Positions 19,714-29,747 are shown, counted from the first letter of the stretch. The stretch is DNA of 64,000 nucleotides from Nitrosospira multiformis (GCF_003050865.1 NZ_QAOK01000003.1:121168-185167); one strand, 5' to 3'. Program-made: numbers and translations. The notes: generated from the letters alone by a model not told the origin.

Positions 19714-21671
19714 GCAGGGGGCTTCCGGTTCAATGCATGAAATCGGGTCAATGCCCATACCGGGAAATATTTCGTATACCCGTAGTACTTGAGGTAGAAA
19801 ACCCGCGGGAAGCCGGGAGCGGTGAACCAGGGCTCATGCCAAAGCCCGTCGCTGCCCTGTTCCCGCAACAGGTAGGCAATTCCCCGGTGAACCTCATGAC
19901 TGCGCCATTCGCCGACTCCCATCAGTGCGAGCAGTGCCCATGCGGTATGAAAAGAAGTACTGGTATGAAACTGGCCTGCCTGCTGGGGGGAAAGGTAGCT
20001 GTCGTTACTTTCCCCCCATCCTCCATCCTCCCGCTGCACGGATTTGAGCCAGTGCACCGCACGCCGGATGGCAGGATGACCGGTATCTATCCCGGCCAGA
20101 CGGAAGGCCTCCAGCACGGACCACGTTCCATAGATATAATTGCTGCCCCAGCGGCCGAACCAGGCGCCACTGGCCTCCTGTTCATTGAAGAGGTATGCCA
20201 GGCTCCGTTCCAGCGCCTGTTTATGCCTGGACTGGCCGTACAAGGCGAGAAAACCTGCACAACGGGCGGAAACATCACTGGTCGGAGGATCAAGGAGCGC
20301 TCCATGATCGGCAAACGGAATCTCGTTGAGATAGTAATACGTATTGTCGCTGTCGAAAGCCGCAAACCCGCCATTGCTGGACTGCATCCCTGCCAGCCAG
20401 TCGGCAGCCCGGCTGATGCTTTCCTGATAAGCCTTGGGGTCGGCCTGGTACAGCGCCCAGGCCACCGCAGCCGTGTCGTCAAGATCGGGATAGTGAGGAT
20501 TCGTGTACTGGAAAGCCCAGCCACCTCCCGGCAATTCGGGATGATCTTCCTGCCAGTCCGCCGGAGCATCGAGCACCTGGCAGGGAACCAGCCAGTCGAG
20601 CGCTTTCCGGATAGGCTTCTGATCGACCTCCGTATCCTCCTGAAAGGCGAGACAGGTCAGGACGGTATCCCATACAGGGGAAACGCAGGGTTGGCACCAG
20701 GTACGCTCGCCCTCATCCACCAGCAGCAGGTGCAGCGCCTTGCGGCATTGCACCCGTGCGGGATGATCATACGGGTATCCAAGCAATGCCAGAGCTTCGC
20801 TGGCATTCACCATGGCAGGAAAGATCGCCCCCAGCCCTGAGTCGCCGTTCAGCCTTTCCACGATCCAGCTTTCCGCCCGCCGCAGCGCTAATCTGCGCAC
20901 CCCTTTGGGTATGAATGGTTCGAGCAGGGAGAGAGTGCGTTCGATCAGCAGAAACATGCGATTGAGCGCAGTACGTACCGGAAAATAATTCCGCTCCTCC
21001 TCCGGGGGTACCGTGAACAATTCACGGATGGCGACTTTGCGCGGATTCGCCGCGCGCGCCCTCAGGCTGCAAAGGATAGACAGCGGAACCATTACTGTCC
21101 GCGACCAGTACGCGACCTTGCTGGTATGGAATGGGAACCACTTGGGGAACAGTATGATTTCCACCGGCACAAATGGCACCCCCCGCCAGGGAAGCTGGTC
21201 ATACATGGCAAGCAGCAGGCGTGTAAATACGTTTGCTCTCGCTGCGCCGCCATGCTCCAGAATTGCTGCACGCGCACGCACCATGTGGGCCGCGTCGGGG
21301 GAGTCACCCGCAATCTTCAGGGCATAATAGGCCTTGACCGAACAGCTCAGGTCGAACTCACCGCCGTAGTAGAGGGGCCAGCCTCCGTGCGCCGCATCCT
21401 GTTTTTCACGAATAAAGCGGGCAATCCTGATCTCCAGGTCCAGGTCCACTTCATCCATGAAGTGCATCATCAGTATATACTCGGCGGGAATCGTGCAATC
21501 GGCCTCCAATGGAAAGCACCAGTGGCCATCTTCCTTCTGCTGGGCCAGCAGTGCATCGCGTGCCGCTTTCAGCCCCGCTTTCAGCGTTTTTTCGTCCATC
21601 GCGGGAGTATTGTTTGAGCTCGAGGATTGAGCTTCCAACGAAGTTCTCGCCATACCTCCGAATTTTTTCAT
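19710..21671 (-). CDS. shc: Squalene-hopene cyclase
   Basis: This enzyme cyclises squalene to hopene/hopanol at the membrane, the first committed step of hopanoid synthesis. The 653-residue protein has the catalytic acid motif DLDDTA (Asp396-Asp399) and several QW repeats, for example QEDGGWGESNDSY and NGGFAAFDSDN. The WxxxxP-rich N-terminal half and TYGTW-type end (IYGTWSVLEAF) are typical. It overlaps hpnG by four bases and follows mlaA after about 200 bases. Length and motifs are those of active bacterial enzymes; there is no sign of decay. Confidence 0.97.
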   Translation of the reverse strand: MKKFGGMARTSLEAQSSSSNNTPAMDEKTLKAGLKAARDALLAQQKEDGHWCFPLEADCTIPAEYILMMHFMDEVDLDLEIRIARFIREKQDAAHGGWPLYYGGEFDLSCSVKAYYALKIAGDSPDAAHMVRARAAILEHGGAARANVFTRLLLAMYDQLPWRGVPFVPVEIILFPKWFPFHTSKVAYWSRTVMVPLSILCSLRARAANPRKVAIRELFTVPPEEERNYFPVRTALNRMFLLIERTLSLLEPFIPKGVRRLALRRAESWIVERLNGDSGLGAIFPAMVNASEALALLGYPYDHPARVQCRKALHLLLVDEGERTWCQPCVSPVWDTVLTCLAFQEDTEVDQKPIRKALDWLVPCQVLDAPADWQEDHPELPGGGWAFQYTNPHYPDLDDTAAVAWALYQADPKAYQESISRAADWLAGMQSSNGGFAAFDSDNTYYYLNEIPFADHGALLDPPTSDVSARCAGFLALYGQSRHKQALERSLAYLFNEQEASGAWFGRWGSNYIYGTWSVLEAFRLAGIDTGHPAIRRAVHWLKSVQREDGGWGESNDSYLSPQQAGQFHTSTSFHTAWALLALMGVGEWRSHEVHRGIAYLLREQGSDGLWHEPWFTAPGFPRVFYLKYYGYTKYFPVWALTRFHALNRKPPA

Positions 21672-21872
21672 GTACTTTTACCTAGCGCCTCTTTAAAGTT
21701 TCAGGAAGAACACATTGCAGGTGTGAATGTAATTATAAAACCCTTAAAAGCATGATTTTACTCGATTCGGCCCTGAAATCGCCACATTTCGAGATTCACG
21801 CAAGAATGTTTATTGCAGATGCAGCGTCCGCTGGACGAATGTGGAAACAGCAGTTGAGATTTGATTAAAGTC

Positions 21873-22643
21873 TCATCTCAACGGCTCGGACGTCGCCTCG
21901 TTCTGTACGGAACCCTCATCTGCGAATTCGTCCAGGCTCTCCGGCGGCGGGTCGCCATCATAGATCAAATGCTTGCGCTGCTGTAGAAAACCTTCGCGAA
22001 CAAAAAGATAAGGGTCCAGCGCGGCTTGGTCCCGAATACGCATGGGGCCGGACAACCGCGCCCGCCTGTCGATGATACTTAAAACCGTGATTGGAGCTAC
22101 AACTGCACTGCTGGCGACAGTACCCGCATAAAACAAAAGGTTGCTGAAAACGCTCACAGGAATGCCGGGCGCATCGCGATAGCTGCTGGGGCCGATCAGA
22201 GGGACAAAAAGGTAGGAGCCGGCATCAACACCCCACACACCGAGTGTCTGACCGAAATCTTCATCATGCTGTGGCAACCCCATGGGGCCTGCCATGTCGA
22301 AGAGCCCACCCAGACCGATGGTCGAATTGACCGCAAAGCGAAGGGTGTCCTGGAATCCCTGCCGTACTTTACCTTGCAGGAAATCATTCAGAATAACATT
22401 GGGGTATGCTAGGTTGTCGTAGAAATTGCCGATCGAACGCTGCAGGGGGTCGGGCACATGCTTTATATAGGCATCCGCAACCGGCGCCAGAACGGCGCGG
22501 TCCACCTTGTCGGTAAAATTGTAAAACTGCCGATTGGCTCTTTCATTCGGATCGACCGTATCGATGTCCGCATCGTTCTTATGCAGCGTCGAGCAACCGG
22601 TAAACAGTGAGATGCATGCCAACAACAGGAAGGAAGTTCGCAT
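21873..22643 (-). CDS. mlaA: MlaA/VacJ family outer-membrane lipoprotein
   Basis: MlaA removes phospholipids from the outer leaflet of the outer membrane and passes them to the Mla pathway. I chose the ATG giving MRTSFLLLACISLFTGCS, since it has GGTGGA just upstream and places a lipobox cysteine at residue 17; the longer frame adds 29 unlikely residues. Family motifs are NRQFYNFTDKVDRAVLAPVA, NFYDNLAYPNVILNDFLQGK, and FGQTLGVWGVDAGSYLFVPLIGPS (shown in part). It is about 256 residues, usual length. It sits between shc and hpnN, linking lipid transport with hopanoids. Confidence 0.93.
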   Translation of the reverse strand: MRTSFLLLACISLFTGCSTLHKNDADIDTVDPNERANRQFYNFTDKVDRAVLAPVADAYIKHVPDPLQRSIGNFYDNLAYPNVILNDFLQGKVRQGFQDTLRFAVNSTIGLGGLFDMAGPMGLPQHDEDFGQTLGVWGVDAGSYLFVPLIGPSSYRDAPGIPVSVFSNLLFYAGTVASSAVVAPITVLSIIDRRARLSGPMRIRDQAALDPYLFVREGFLQQRKHLIYDGDPPPESLDEFADEGSVQNEATSEPLR

Positions 22644-22766
22644 ATTTTCCACCATCCGTAAAGGGAAGGCTATGTCCCTGTTAATCTGTCCGTCAGAATC
22701 AGAATCCGCATGGAATGGGAATGCCCACAAACTGCTACAGGTGCGAAGTATACAATTATTGCCGGA

Positions 22767-25439
22767 CTAGCGCACAAATTGGGCCTTTGGCCCTGCGGCC
22801 GGCGCGCGCAGCAGTGCGGGCAGTATCACCAGCGTACAGATAAGCGTAAAAGCCAGCCCCACGGTAAGCATTATTCCCATACTCGCAGTACCCCTGTGCG
22901 ACGAGAACATCAGGCTTGCGAAATCCACCAGCGCCGTCAGCGCGCTATAGAAGATCGCACGCGCAGTGCTGGTGTAGATCAGAATCTCGCTTACCAGCTC
23001 ATTGTTCAGGCTGCGGTGCACCATATGCAGGCTGCTATCGATCCCCAGGCCAAGCAAAAGCGGGAGAGCAATGATATTGGCAAAATTGAACGGAACATCC
23101 AGAAGGACTGTGAACGCAGCGGTAAACAGGCTGGACAGCAGCAGCGGGAGCAGGACCAGCAGCATGTACTTTACACTGCGCAACAACATCAGCAGGGCGA
23201 CGATAATTCCAGCGAGTGCAAGCAAAAATGCCTGTACGAATGCGCGCACTACCGCCTCGCCTGCTTCAAGGGTCACCACTGGCGCTCCCGTCACCTCGGG
23301 CGCCACTTTCTGCACGCTTCGCACGAAGCGTCGCAATGCATCATTGTCATTCAGGTCTTCTGACGGATAAATTGCCAGGCGATATTCGCCTGACTGGGCA
23401 TGCCAGCGGCTGCTCAATGATGCCGGCAGATCCTGCTCGCCAAACAGGCTGGCCTCCGTCGCGGTGCGCAGGTTCTCCAGCGCGGCAGGCAATGTAACCA
23501 GCAGATCTCCCTTCACGGACCGCAGCAAGGCGTCCTGCTCGGCAGGGCTGGCTGTATCCAGCTGTTCAAACAGGGAACTCAGGGATGACCTGAGCTTGCG
23601 TGCGGCCGGCACTGCCGCATGCTCCGGGCGCGCGACAATAAAACTATCCAGTGCGGCGGCCAATGCGTCGAGCGCCTCACGCTGTTTCCGGATGGAACTG
23701 TCCACGCGGCGATCCTGCGCCACCATCTCGATCGGTCCCACTGTCAACGCCATTTCCTCGATGAGTTGCAGCTTTTCTTCCTGATCCGCCGGCACGAAAT
23801 CGGGAAGGCTGACCACCTTCTCCACCTCGGGAAGCTTGCTCAATGCGTGCGTCAGACGCGCCAGTTCTTTCTGGTCTTCTGCCAGCGCAACGGAATGCCA
23901 CGGCGAAAGATCGGGCTCTGCAAGGAGTTGACGAAAGGCCTGTATCGCTTTTCCTTTCTGATCCTGCAAATTCAGGAGATTGTAGTCGAACCGCACTTGG
24001 GGCAGCAGAAGAAGAGCGCCAATCGACGCGGCAAGCGTGACGGCATAGGTCAGCCTGTGCCATTTCAGGGATAACTCCAGCACTCTGCCAACCGACGCTT
24101 TCGGCGGAACGATTGCTTTGGCTTCGCGCCGGGTTGGAAGGTAGCGCAACAGGGCAGGCGCAACCGTAAGAGTTACCAGAAGGCTGATAATCATGCCTGT
24201 GCCGGAAATTAACCCCAATTCCGCCACGCCGCTGTAATCCGTAGGGATGAACGCGTAGAAGCCGATTGCGTTAGTGATGGTGCAAGCGGTAAGGGCGGCA
24301 CCCGCATCCCCGCCAGAAACATGCAGGGCCTCGGTAGACGGGTTGCCGCTTTCCAGAACTTCGCGATAGCGCAGCAGAAAGTGAATTGCGAAGTCGGCGC
24401 CCAGACCGATGTACAACACGGCAAACGCAATGGAGATCAGGTTGACATGTCCCACTGCGACGGTAGCAAATGTCGCCGTTAGAACCAGGCCCATGGCGAG
24501 ACACACCAGTACGTTGATGATCAACCCGGCCGCCCGCATCGCAAAATAAAGAACCACAGCGACCAGGATGAAGGTAATTATTCCCGCGTATTCCATACCG
24601 AGCAGCGAGCTGCTCAGTTCGTCATGCGATAACGCCACTTCCCCGGTAATACGCAGGCGGACTGCTCCATCTTCCGTAATTCCGGCATCGCCTGCCGCAG
24701 CGGATAGCGCCTTGATGGCCTGCTCCCCGGGAAACATCTGATCATAATTGAGCTTCGGCTTGATCAGGATCAGTTCCCGGTATTTGCTTTTTTGCGGTTC
24801 GCCACTGAAGAGGGCTTGCCACGACAGCGCACGCGGTGACCCTTCCAGTCTCGCTCCCAGCGTGTCGCTCACTGCGCCCAGCACCGGGCTGAGCTCCATG
24901 ACGCGGCCCTTCTGTAATTCCTCTACCGCCCCCTTCAGCACATCGGCGAAAGCCGCGAGGGTAGGGTTTCCGGCAATATGGGCCATCAAAGGCTGTGCTG
25001 CAGCGACGCGATCGGTTACCTGCTGCAGTTCCGGAACGCTTTCATAGAGCAGGCCATTGCGTGTGAAGAATTCGCCTCCCGTCGGGGGATAGACATCCTC
25101 GAAATTGAGAGTGTCTTTTTTCAGCCGCGCGGCAAGGCGTTCGGTTGCCTGATGGACCTGCTCAGGCGTCGGTGCTTCCAGCACTACCAGAAGCGTGTCG
25201 ACATCCTGCGGAAATGTCTTGTTGTAGCGGGTGATATTGACACGAAACGGCAGATCCCTGGAGAGCATGTCGGTTGTGTCGGTATTGATGCCGAGATTGC
25301 GCGAGACGTAGACGCTGCATCCTGCGGAAATCAGCAGTGCTGCAAAAAGAACCCAGGCGCCATGACGATAGCAAACGGTGGTCCAAGCTGCAAAAATACG
25401 GTAAACGCGGCTTTCCAAATCGTTGTTTGTTGTGGTCAT
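22767..25439 (-). CDS. hpnN: Hopanoid transporter HpnN (RND/MMPL family)
   Basis: An 890-residue inner-membrane RND-superfamily protein that moves hopanoids to the outer membrane. It has an N-terminal membrane segment (about 28-48), a large periplasmic domain, a bundle of membrane helices near residues 275-440 with the GLGADFAIHFLLRYRE signature, a second periplasmic domain, and a final bundle near 730-880 with GLGIDSSLHMVHRS. This duplicated layout is typical of HpnN/MMPL. It lies between mlaA and hpnM. The name follows from the hopanoid context plus family; the substrate is not proven. Confidence 0.9.
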   Translation of the reverse strand: MTTTNNDLESRVYRIFAAWTTVCYRHGAWVLFAALLISAGCSVYVSRNLGINTDTTDMLSRDLPFRVNITRYNKTFPQDVDTLLVVLEAPTPEQVHQATERLAARLKKDTLNFEDVYPPTGGEFFTRNGLLYESVPELQQVTDRVAAAQPLMAHIAGNPTLAAFADVLKGAVEELQKGRVMELSPVLGAVSDTLGARLEGSPRALSWQALFSGEPQKSKYRELILIKPKLNYDQMFPGEQAIKALSAAAGDAGITEDGAVRLRITGEVALSHDELSSSLLGMEYAGIITFILVAVVLYFAMRAAGLIINVLVCLAMGLVLTATFATVAVGHVNLISIAFAVLYIGLGADFAIHFLLRYREVLESGNPSTEALHVSGGDAGAALTACTITNAIGFYAFIPTDYSGVAELGLISGTGMIISLLVTLTVAPALLRYLPTRREAKAIVPPKASVGRVLELSLKWHRLTYAVTLAASIGALLLLPQVRFDYNLLNLQDQKGKAIQAFRQLLAEPDLSPWHSVALAEDQKELARLTHALSKLPEVEKVVSLPDFVPADQEEKLQLIEEMALTVGPIEMVAQDRRVDSSIRKQREALDALAAALDSFIVARPEHAAVPAARKLRSSLSSLFEQLDTASPAEQDALLRSVKGDLLVTLPAALENLRTATEASLFGEQDLPASLSSRWHAQSGEYRLAIYPSEDLNDNDALRRFVRSVQKVAPEVTGAPVVTLEAGEAVVRAFVQAFLLALAGIIVALLMLLRSVKYMLLVLLPLLLSSLFTAAFTVLLDVPFNFANIIALPLLLGLGIDSSLHMVHRSLNNELVSEILIYTSTARAIFYSALTALVDFASLMFSSHRGTASMGIMLTVGLAFTLICTLVILPALLRAPAAGPKAQFVR

Positions 25440-25865
25440 GCTTGGGAAGCAATGTCGGAGAATCGATCCGTGCTTAGAGGATGGTTTCGGGAGTTAGCAG
25501 CGAGGCAAAAAAGAATCCCGGGTCGTTGGCGAGACAAAATGCGAAAAGGGAAACCTGAAGTGGCGGTTTTTCCTCGGACCCATCAAGATGCCGTCATACC
25601 CGCGAAAGCGGGTACCCAGTTTTTTTCAATGCAATAATATTATAAATCAGTGATTTCCGCTTTCACGGAAATGACGATCAAGGTTTTTCCAGAAGGTTTC
25701 TGTCCCTTATTACAAAACCGCCCCCTTTTGCCCATGCAGTTCTCTGGATTGTCACTGATTTTACTCCGGATGAAGTGGGTACGGACTCGAAGTGCAGCGG
25801 GACAGGCGGTCGATGGAAAAAGCTGGAAAAGCTGGTTCAAAGATTTGTCGTGAGATTTGCAGTGC
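25440..25865. other. Intergenic region between hpnM and hpnN
   Basis: This stretch holds a palindromic dispersed-repeat-like element (25591-25676, listed separately). No gene or clear promoter is visible in the remainder. Confidence 0.4.
25591..25676. repeat. dRS3-like palindromic repeat pair
   Basis: A left unit contains TACCCGC-GAAA-GCGGGTA (25597-25614), a perfect seven-base stem with a GAAA tetraloop. A right unit (25653-25676) carries TTTCCG-CTTTCA-CGGAAATGAC in the opposite orientation, and the outer CGTCAT/ATGACG ends are complementary, making an imperfect 86-base palindrome. It resembles the dRS3/ATTCCC-type repeats found in many betaproteobacteria. It lies between hpnM and hpnN. Confidence 0.6.
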
Positions 25866-26495
25866 TCAGTCTTTTCCTGCCTGCTCGATCTTCTGCTTGA
25901 GCATGTCGACGAGCTTTGGAAAACCATCACGCTGAAGAATGGCACGATACTCGACACGCTTTAACGCCAGATCGCTGACACCGTCCGCCATAATATTCAC
26001 TATACGCCACCCATCCTTTCCCTGCCGCAATATATAGTCGAACCGCACCGGTTCGCCGTTGGCCTGGATCAATTTGCTGCGTATCATTACCTGCTCGCGG
26101 GGCATGGATTGACGCTCGAGAAATTCAAACTGCTCGCCGTCGTATTCCTTGAACTGACCCGCGTAAGTAGCTATGCTGAGCTTGCGGAAAGTACCTGTAA
26201 AGGTTCGCTGCTGTTCAGCACTCAATTGCGTCCAGTTCGCTCCCAGCGAGGTACGTGCAATGAAGTCAAGATCATGGGTCTGATTGATGATGGGAGCCAG
26301 CAATTCATAGCGCCCCTCGTAGCCGAGATCCGGGCCCTCACGCATCGCCTTGATGAGCGCTTCCTGCAACTGTTCGACGACTTGCTCCGGCGTTCCCGGC
26401 TCCTGGGTTTGGCTCCAGGAGGAAGATGCCGCCAGAAGCATCAGTGTAATTATTTGAAGTTGCAGCAGTGACTTCAGTGCGCTCAGGATCTTCAT
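25866..26495 (-). CDS. hpnM: MlaC/Ttg2D-family periplasmic lipid carrier, HpnM-like
   Basis: A 209-residue exported protein with signal peptide (about 1-28, ending SSSWSQT) and the MlaC fold. Typical segments are LAPIINQTHDLDFIARTSLGANWTQLS, shown here as motif pieces, TFRKLSIATYAGQFKEYDGE, and GKDGWRIVNIMADGVSDLALKRVEY. MlaC carries phospholipid across the periplasm; the HpnM paralogue occurs with HpnN in hopanoid loci. No MlaD/E/F genes are nearby, which favours HpnM. It is upstream of hpnN on the same strand, separated by about 425 bases that contain a repeat element. Confidence 0.85.
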   Translation of the reverse strand: MKILSALKSLLQLQIITLMLLAASSSWSQTQEPGTPEQVVEQLQEALIKAMREGPDLGYEGRYELLAPIINQTHDLDFIARTSLGANWTQLSAEQQRTFTGTFRKLSIATYAGQFKEYDGEQFEFLERQSMPREQVMIRSKLIQANGEPVRFDYILRQGKDGWRIVNIMADGVSDLALKRVEYRAILQRDGFPKLVDMLKQKIEQAGKD

Positions 26496-26833
26496 GTTGA
26501 TAATCTTATAGCAGTTTGTTCATGCACGTGACTGACAGGGGATTGCATCCGGCAACATTCGTTGCGATATCCGGCCATGCGGGTCTTGCGTCGAGCGAGC
26601 CGATAGTTTCCAATGTTTCGGAAATCCGACATCCCCATCGTGACGTTTCTATAATTACATCCACATCCCGAACCGCTTTAGCGGTTTTGCCGAGTATTTG
26701 ATAGGATCGGACGGATCCGGCCATCATCCGATCGGACCCGCTCCCGGTAAAGTTGTCTCGGTCAAACCCAGCGCGCATTGACTTTTACGGTTGCTGATCA
26801 ATGCAGTGTCGCCCGTTTCGGCAACGGGCAACG
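26496..26833. other. Intergenic region between hpnH and hpnM
   Basis: No gene is supported here. An eight-base direct repeat GATCGGAC occurs at 26705-26712 and 26730-26737, and GGATC/ATCCG elements around it are partly palindromic. A TATAAT at 26650-26655 lies on the plus strand, where no gene follows. Confidence 0.3.
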
Positions 26834-27943
26834 TTATCGCTCTATTTTGACCGGAATTCCTGCAAGCGTCACCGGGGTTTTCAGTTCCTCTCGCGCCCAT
26901 TTCGGTGCAGGCTCCGCCACCATCGGTCCCGCTGTTTTCGGCCCCCTGATGGATGTGACAAGCGCTTTCAACGGATGCTGCAGCATATCTTCCACGGCCG
27001 TAGCTTCATAGCCGCAATGCGCCATGCATTGGGCGCACTTCGGATTGCTGCTATTGCCGTATTTATCCCACGGAGTATCATCCAGCAACTCCTGGAAGCT
27101 GGATGCATACCCTTCATCCGGAAGCAGATAGCAAGGCTTTTGCCAACCGAAAATGTTGCGTGTCGGATTTCCCCAGGGCGTGCATTGATAGTTCTGGTTG
27201 CCCGCGAGAAAATCGAGATAAAGCGACGAATGATTCAGCTTCCATTTACGGGTCTTGCCTATCTTGAAAATGTCCCTGAAGAGATTCTTGGTATCCTTCC
27301 CCTTAATGAAGATATCCTGCCTGGGAGCGCGCTCATAACTGAATCCGGGTGCGATCGTCGCGCCCTCGACCCCCAGCTCCATGGCATAGTCGAGAAACTC
27401 CGCAACATCTTCCGGCGTTTCGCCCTGAAACAAAGTGCAGTTGACGGTAACCCTGAATCCCTTTGCAACCGCCAGTTTTATAGCCTCGACCGCGCGGTCG
27501 AACACCCCGTCCTGACAGACAGAGGCGTCATGCCTTTCCTTCAGGCCATCCAGATGAATGGAAAAAGTCAAATAAGGCGAAGGGGTATAGTCGTCAATCT
27601 TCTTTTTCAACAAAAGCGCATTGGTGCACAGATAAACATATTTCCTGCGCGCAATGATGCCTCTGACGATCTCCGGCATTTCCTTATGTATCAACGGCTC
27701 CCCACCCGGGATGGAAACCATGGGGGCTCCACACTCATCGACCGCCTGCATGCATTCCTCATACGACATCCGCTTGTCCAGGATATGATCGGGATAATCG
27801 ATCTTGCCGCAGCCGGCACAGGCCAGATTGCACCGGAACAGGGGTTCCAACATCAAGACCATAGGGTATTTTTTTACTCCTCCCAACTTTTGCTTGAGCA
27901 GATAAGTGCCGACAGCTATCTGTTGACGTAAAGGAACTCCCAT
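26834..27943 (-). CDS. hpnH: Adenosyl-hopene transferase HpnH (radical SAM)
   Basis: HpnH adds the adenosyl group of SAM to diploptene, the first step of extended hopanoid side-chain synthesis. I chose the ATG at 27943 (MGVPLRQQIAVGTYLLKQKLGG) because GGAGG lies seven bases upstream; the frame extends 40 codons further without conservation. The [4Fe-4S] motif is CNLACAGC (Cys38, 42, 45). Other family segments are SIPGGEPLIHKEMPEIV and the C-terminal CMAHCGYE cysteines. It comprises 369 residues. It heads the hopanoid block; HpnG then processes its product. Confidence 0.95.
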   Translation of the reverse strand: MGVPLRQQIAVGTYLLKQKLGGVKKYPMVLMLEPLFRCNLACAGCGKIDYPDHILDKRMSYEECMQAVDECGAPMVSIPGGEPLIHKEMPEIVRGIIARRKYVYLCTNALLLKKKIDDYTPSPYLTFSIHLDGLKERHDASVCQDGVFDRAVEAIKLAVAKGFRVTVNCTLFQGETPEDVAEFLDYAMELGVEGATIAPGFSYERAPRQDIFIKGKDTKNLFRDIFKIGKTRKWKLNHSSLYLDFLAGNQNYQCTPWGNPTRNIFGWQKPCYLLPDEGYASSFQELLDDTPWDKYGNSSNPKCAQCMAHCGYEATAVEDMLQHPLKALVTSIRGPKTAGPMVAEPAPKWAREELKTPVTLAGIPVKIER

Positions 27944-28454
27944 GTATAAATCCTCCAAAAAACTTCCGTAAACTTTATTAATGTCAGGGTTGGGATCACC
28001 CTGATTTCTTCCTGTTGTTTTGCAGGTGCTGAAGTTGTCTGAAGTTGCAGCGGGACACTTCAATGCTGGTTCGTTTTTGCGAAATCTCGAAAAAAATGGT
28101 CTGGATTCGCCACTCGGAATATGGCAATCAGGCGATAAGCCTTGCTGAAACTACCTGTACTTTTCCCTTCTACTGCTTTCATCCTGTCTTTCGATCCGAC
28201 AGTTACTTGTCATTCTTCTTGCCTGAATTGCTGTAACGTTTTGTCCTGTAAGCATGTTAACACGTATATTTCCCAAACTAAACTCACAACTCATCCAGGG
28301 TTAAACTGCACAGAGAACATAATTTGGCCCGACAAGGCTGCTCAGTGGCTGGTCAAGCGGGTTCGTCAGAAGTCGCGGTTCAATGCAATTGACATTTAAT
28401 CGAAGATGGAAAAAAAGGGGCGCCGAAGCGCCCCTTTTTTCTGTTGAACAACAA
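27944..28454. other. Leader region of hpnH and porin terminator
   Basis: This 511-base stretch contains the hpnH ribosome-binding site at its left edge and the porin terminator at its right. No other gene is supported; short frames here have no recognisable features. Confidence 0.4.
28409..28441 (-). terminator. Strong rho-independent terminator after the porin gene
   Basis: AAAAAAGGGGCGC and GCGCCCCTTTTTT pair around CGAA, with A/T runs on both sides, so it can act on either strand. It lies 14 bases past the porin stop. Confidence 0.9.
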
Positions 28455-29747
28455 TCAGAAGTTGTGGCGAAGACCGATCGTGAAGGTTGAACGGTTAGCA
28501 CCACCATTCACATAGTTAGGTGCTGTATATCCAACAGTTCCAAGAAGAGGGGCGCCCGCACCAGTAGCAATAAGGTTATTGGCTGCCGGTCCATTGGGGT
28601 TATCAAGATAAACATGTTGATAACCACCAAAAATGCTCGTCCGCTTGCTCAGGTTGTGAATCGCACCGACGGTAAAGCTGTCGGCCTTGCGCGCAGCCGC
28701 GGCATTCACGCCGCCAGCATGGGCTTTGGTCATACCGCCCTGCGCCACCAGCGTGGTGTTGCCCCATCTGTATTGAGCGCTGGCAAACCAGAGATTGCCG
28801 TCTCCGCCCCAGTTCATGGCGGAGTTGCATTGGCCGGAAACCAGCCCGGAATCGAGCGGATTCGCCGTCAGGGAGGCCGCGGTGCTACATGTGGCGGCCC
28901 CAAGCGCATTGTTGACGTCTTCATACTGACCGCTCAGCTTGAAGTTTTCCCAGGCCCAGGAAGCACCCACCCGCCATATCTCTTCGGTTCTGAGACCAAG
29001 GCTTTTCTGGATGCCGTTGGCATTATCCCGCGAATAGCCGCCGAAGATATCGAGACCCATGCCCATGAAATCCGCATGGTACTTGGCCGCTGCCTGTCCA
29101 TCGAATTCACCATTTCGCCCACCGGTATTGCCATTGCTGCCCAGGCCGCCGGGAAGGAAGCCGGAAATGATGCTGCCACTTTGAAGCGGGTTGAGTGAAT
29201 TGGCATCACCGGGCATCAAGATACCCGAGAAGGTGAACCCTTCGATGCTTGCGGAGTCATAACGAATGGCGCTGTTGACGAAAGTATTCGCACCAGAACC
29301 CATGCCATTAGCTGCACCGGACATGGTTCCACCGGCACCATTGGCTTGCAGGGTGGTGTAGGCGAACGGATCGATTGTCATACCCCCGGCGAAGTCCTTG
29401 AAGGGGGACTGGAGACGGCCAAACCTGATATCACCCCAGTGGCTGTGGGAGAGGCCGACCCACTGCTCGCGAGGCGTGGTGGCGGAACCAGAGCCGGTGT
29501 TAAGCCCGAATTCCAGGCGGGCATTTGCTTTCAGGCCATTGCCCAGATCTTCTGTGACCTGCAGACCCCAGCGGGAAGAGCGGGAATTGTCCTGGAGCGC
29601 CCCCTGGCTGGGCTGGCTGGCAAAATCAACGAGACTGTATTCAGCTTGTGCCCGACCAAAAAGCGTAACGTTTGTCCCCTGAGCGGATGCAACCACCGGG
29701 GCCGCGAGTGCACCGGCAACGGCCAGCGCAATCAGTTTCTTTTTCAT
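28455..29747 (-). CDS. Gram-negative porin (betaproteobacterial OmpC/Por type)
   Basis: A 430-residue outer-membrane general porin. I chose the ATG giving MKKKLIALAVAGALAAPVVASAQ, a clear signal peptide with GGAGAT upstream. The mature start GTNVTLFGRAQAEYSL is the standard first strand; LFGR, RSSRWGLQVTEDLGNGLKANARLE and the final strand ending GLRHNF with terminal Phe are hallmarks. A 16-strand trimer is expected. It has its own terminator and is not in an operon. Ion selectivity cannot be read from the sequence. Confidence 0.95.
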   Translation of the reverse strand: MKKKLIALAVAGALAAPVVASAQGTNVTLFGRAQAEYSLVDFASQPSQGALQDNSRSSRWGLQVTEDLGNGLKANARLEFGLNTGSGSATTPREQWVGLSHSHWGDIRFGRLQSPFKDFAGGMTIDPFAYTTLQANGAGGTMSGAANGMGSGANTFVNSAIRYDSASIEGFTFSGILMPGDANSLNPLQSGSIISGFLPGGLGSNGNTGGRNGEFDGQAAAKYHADFMGMGLDIFGGYSRDNANGIQKSLGLRTEEIWRVGASWAWENFKLSGQYEDVNNALGAATCSTAASLTANPLDSGLVSGQCNSAMNWGGDGNLWFASAQYRWGNTTLVAQGGMTKAHAGGVNAAAARKADSFTVGAIHNLSKRTSIFGGYQHVYLDNPNGPAANNLIATGAGAPLLGTVGYTAPNYVNGGANRSTFTIGLRHNF

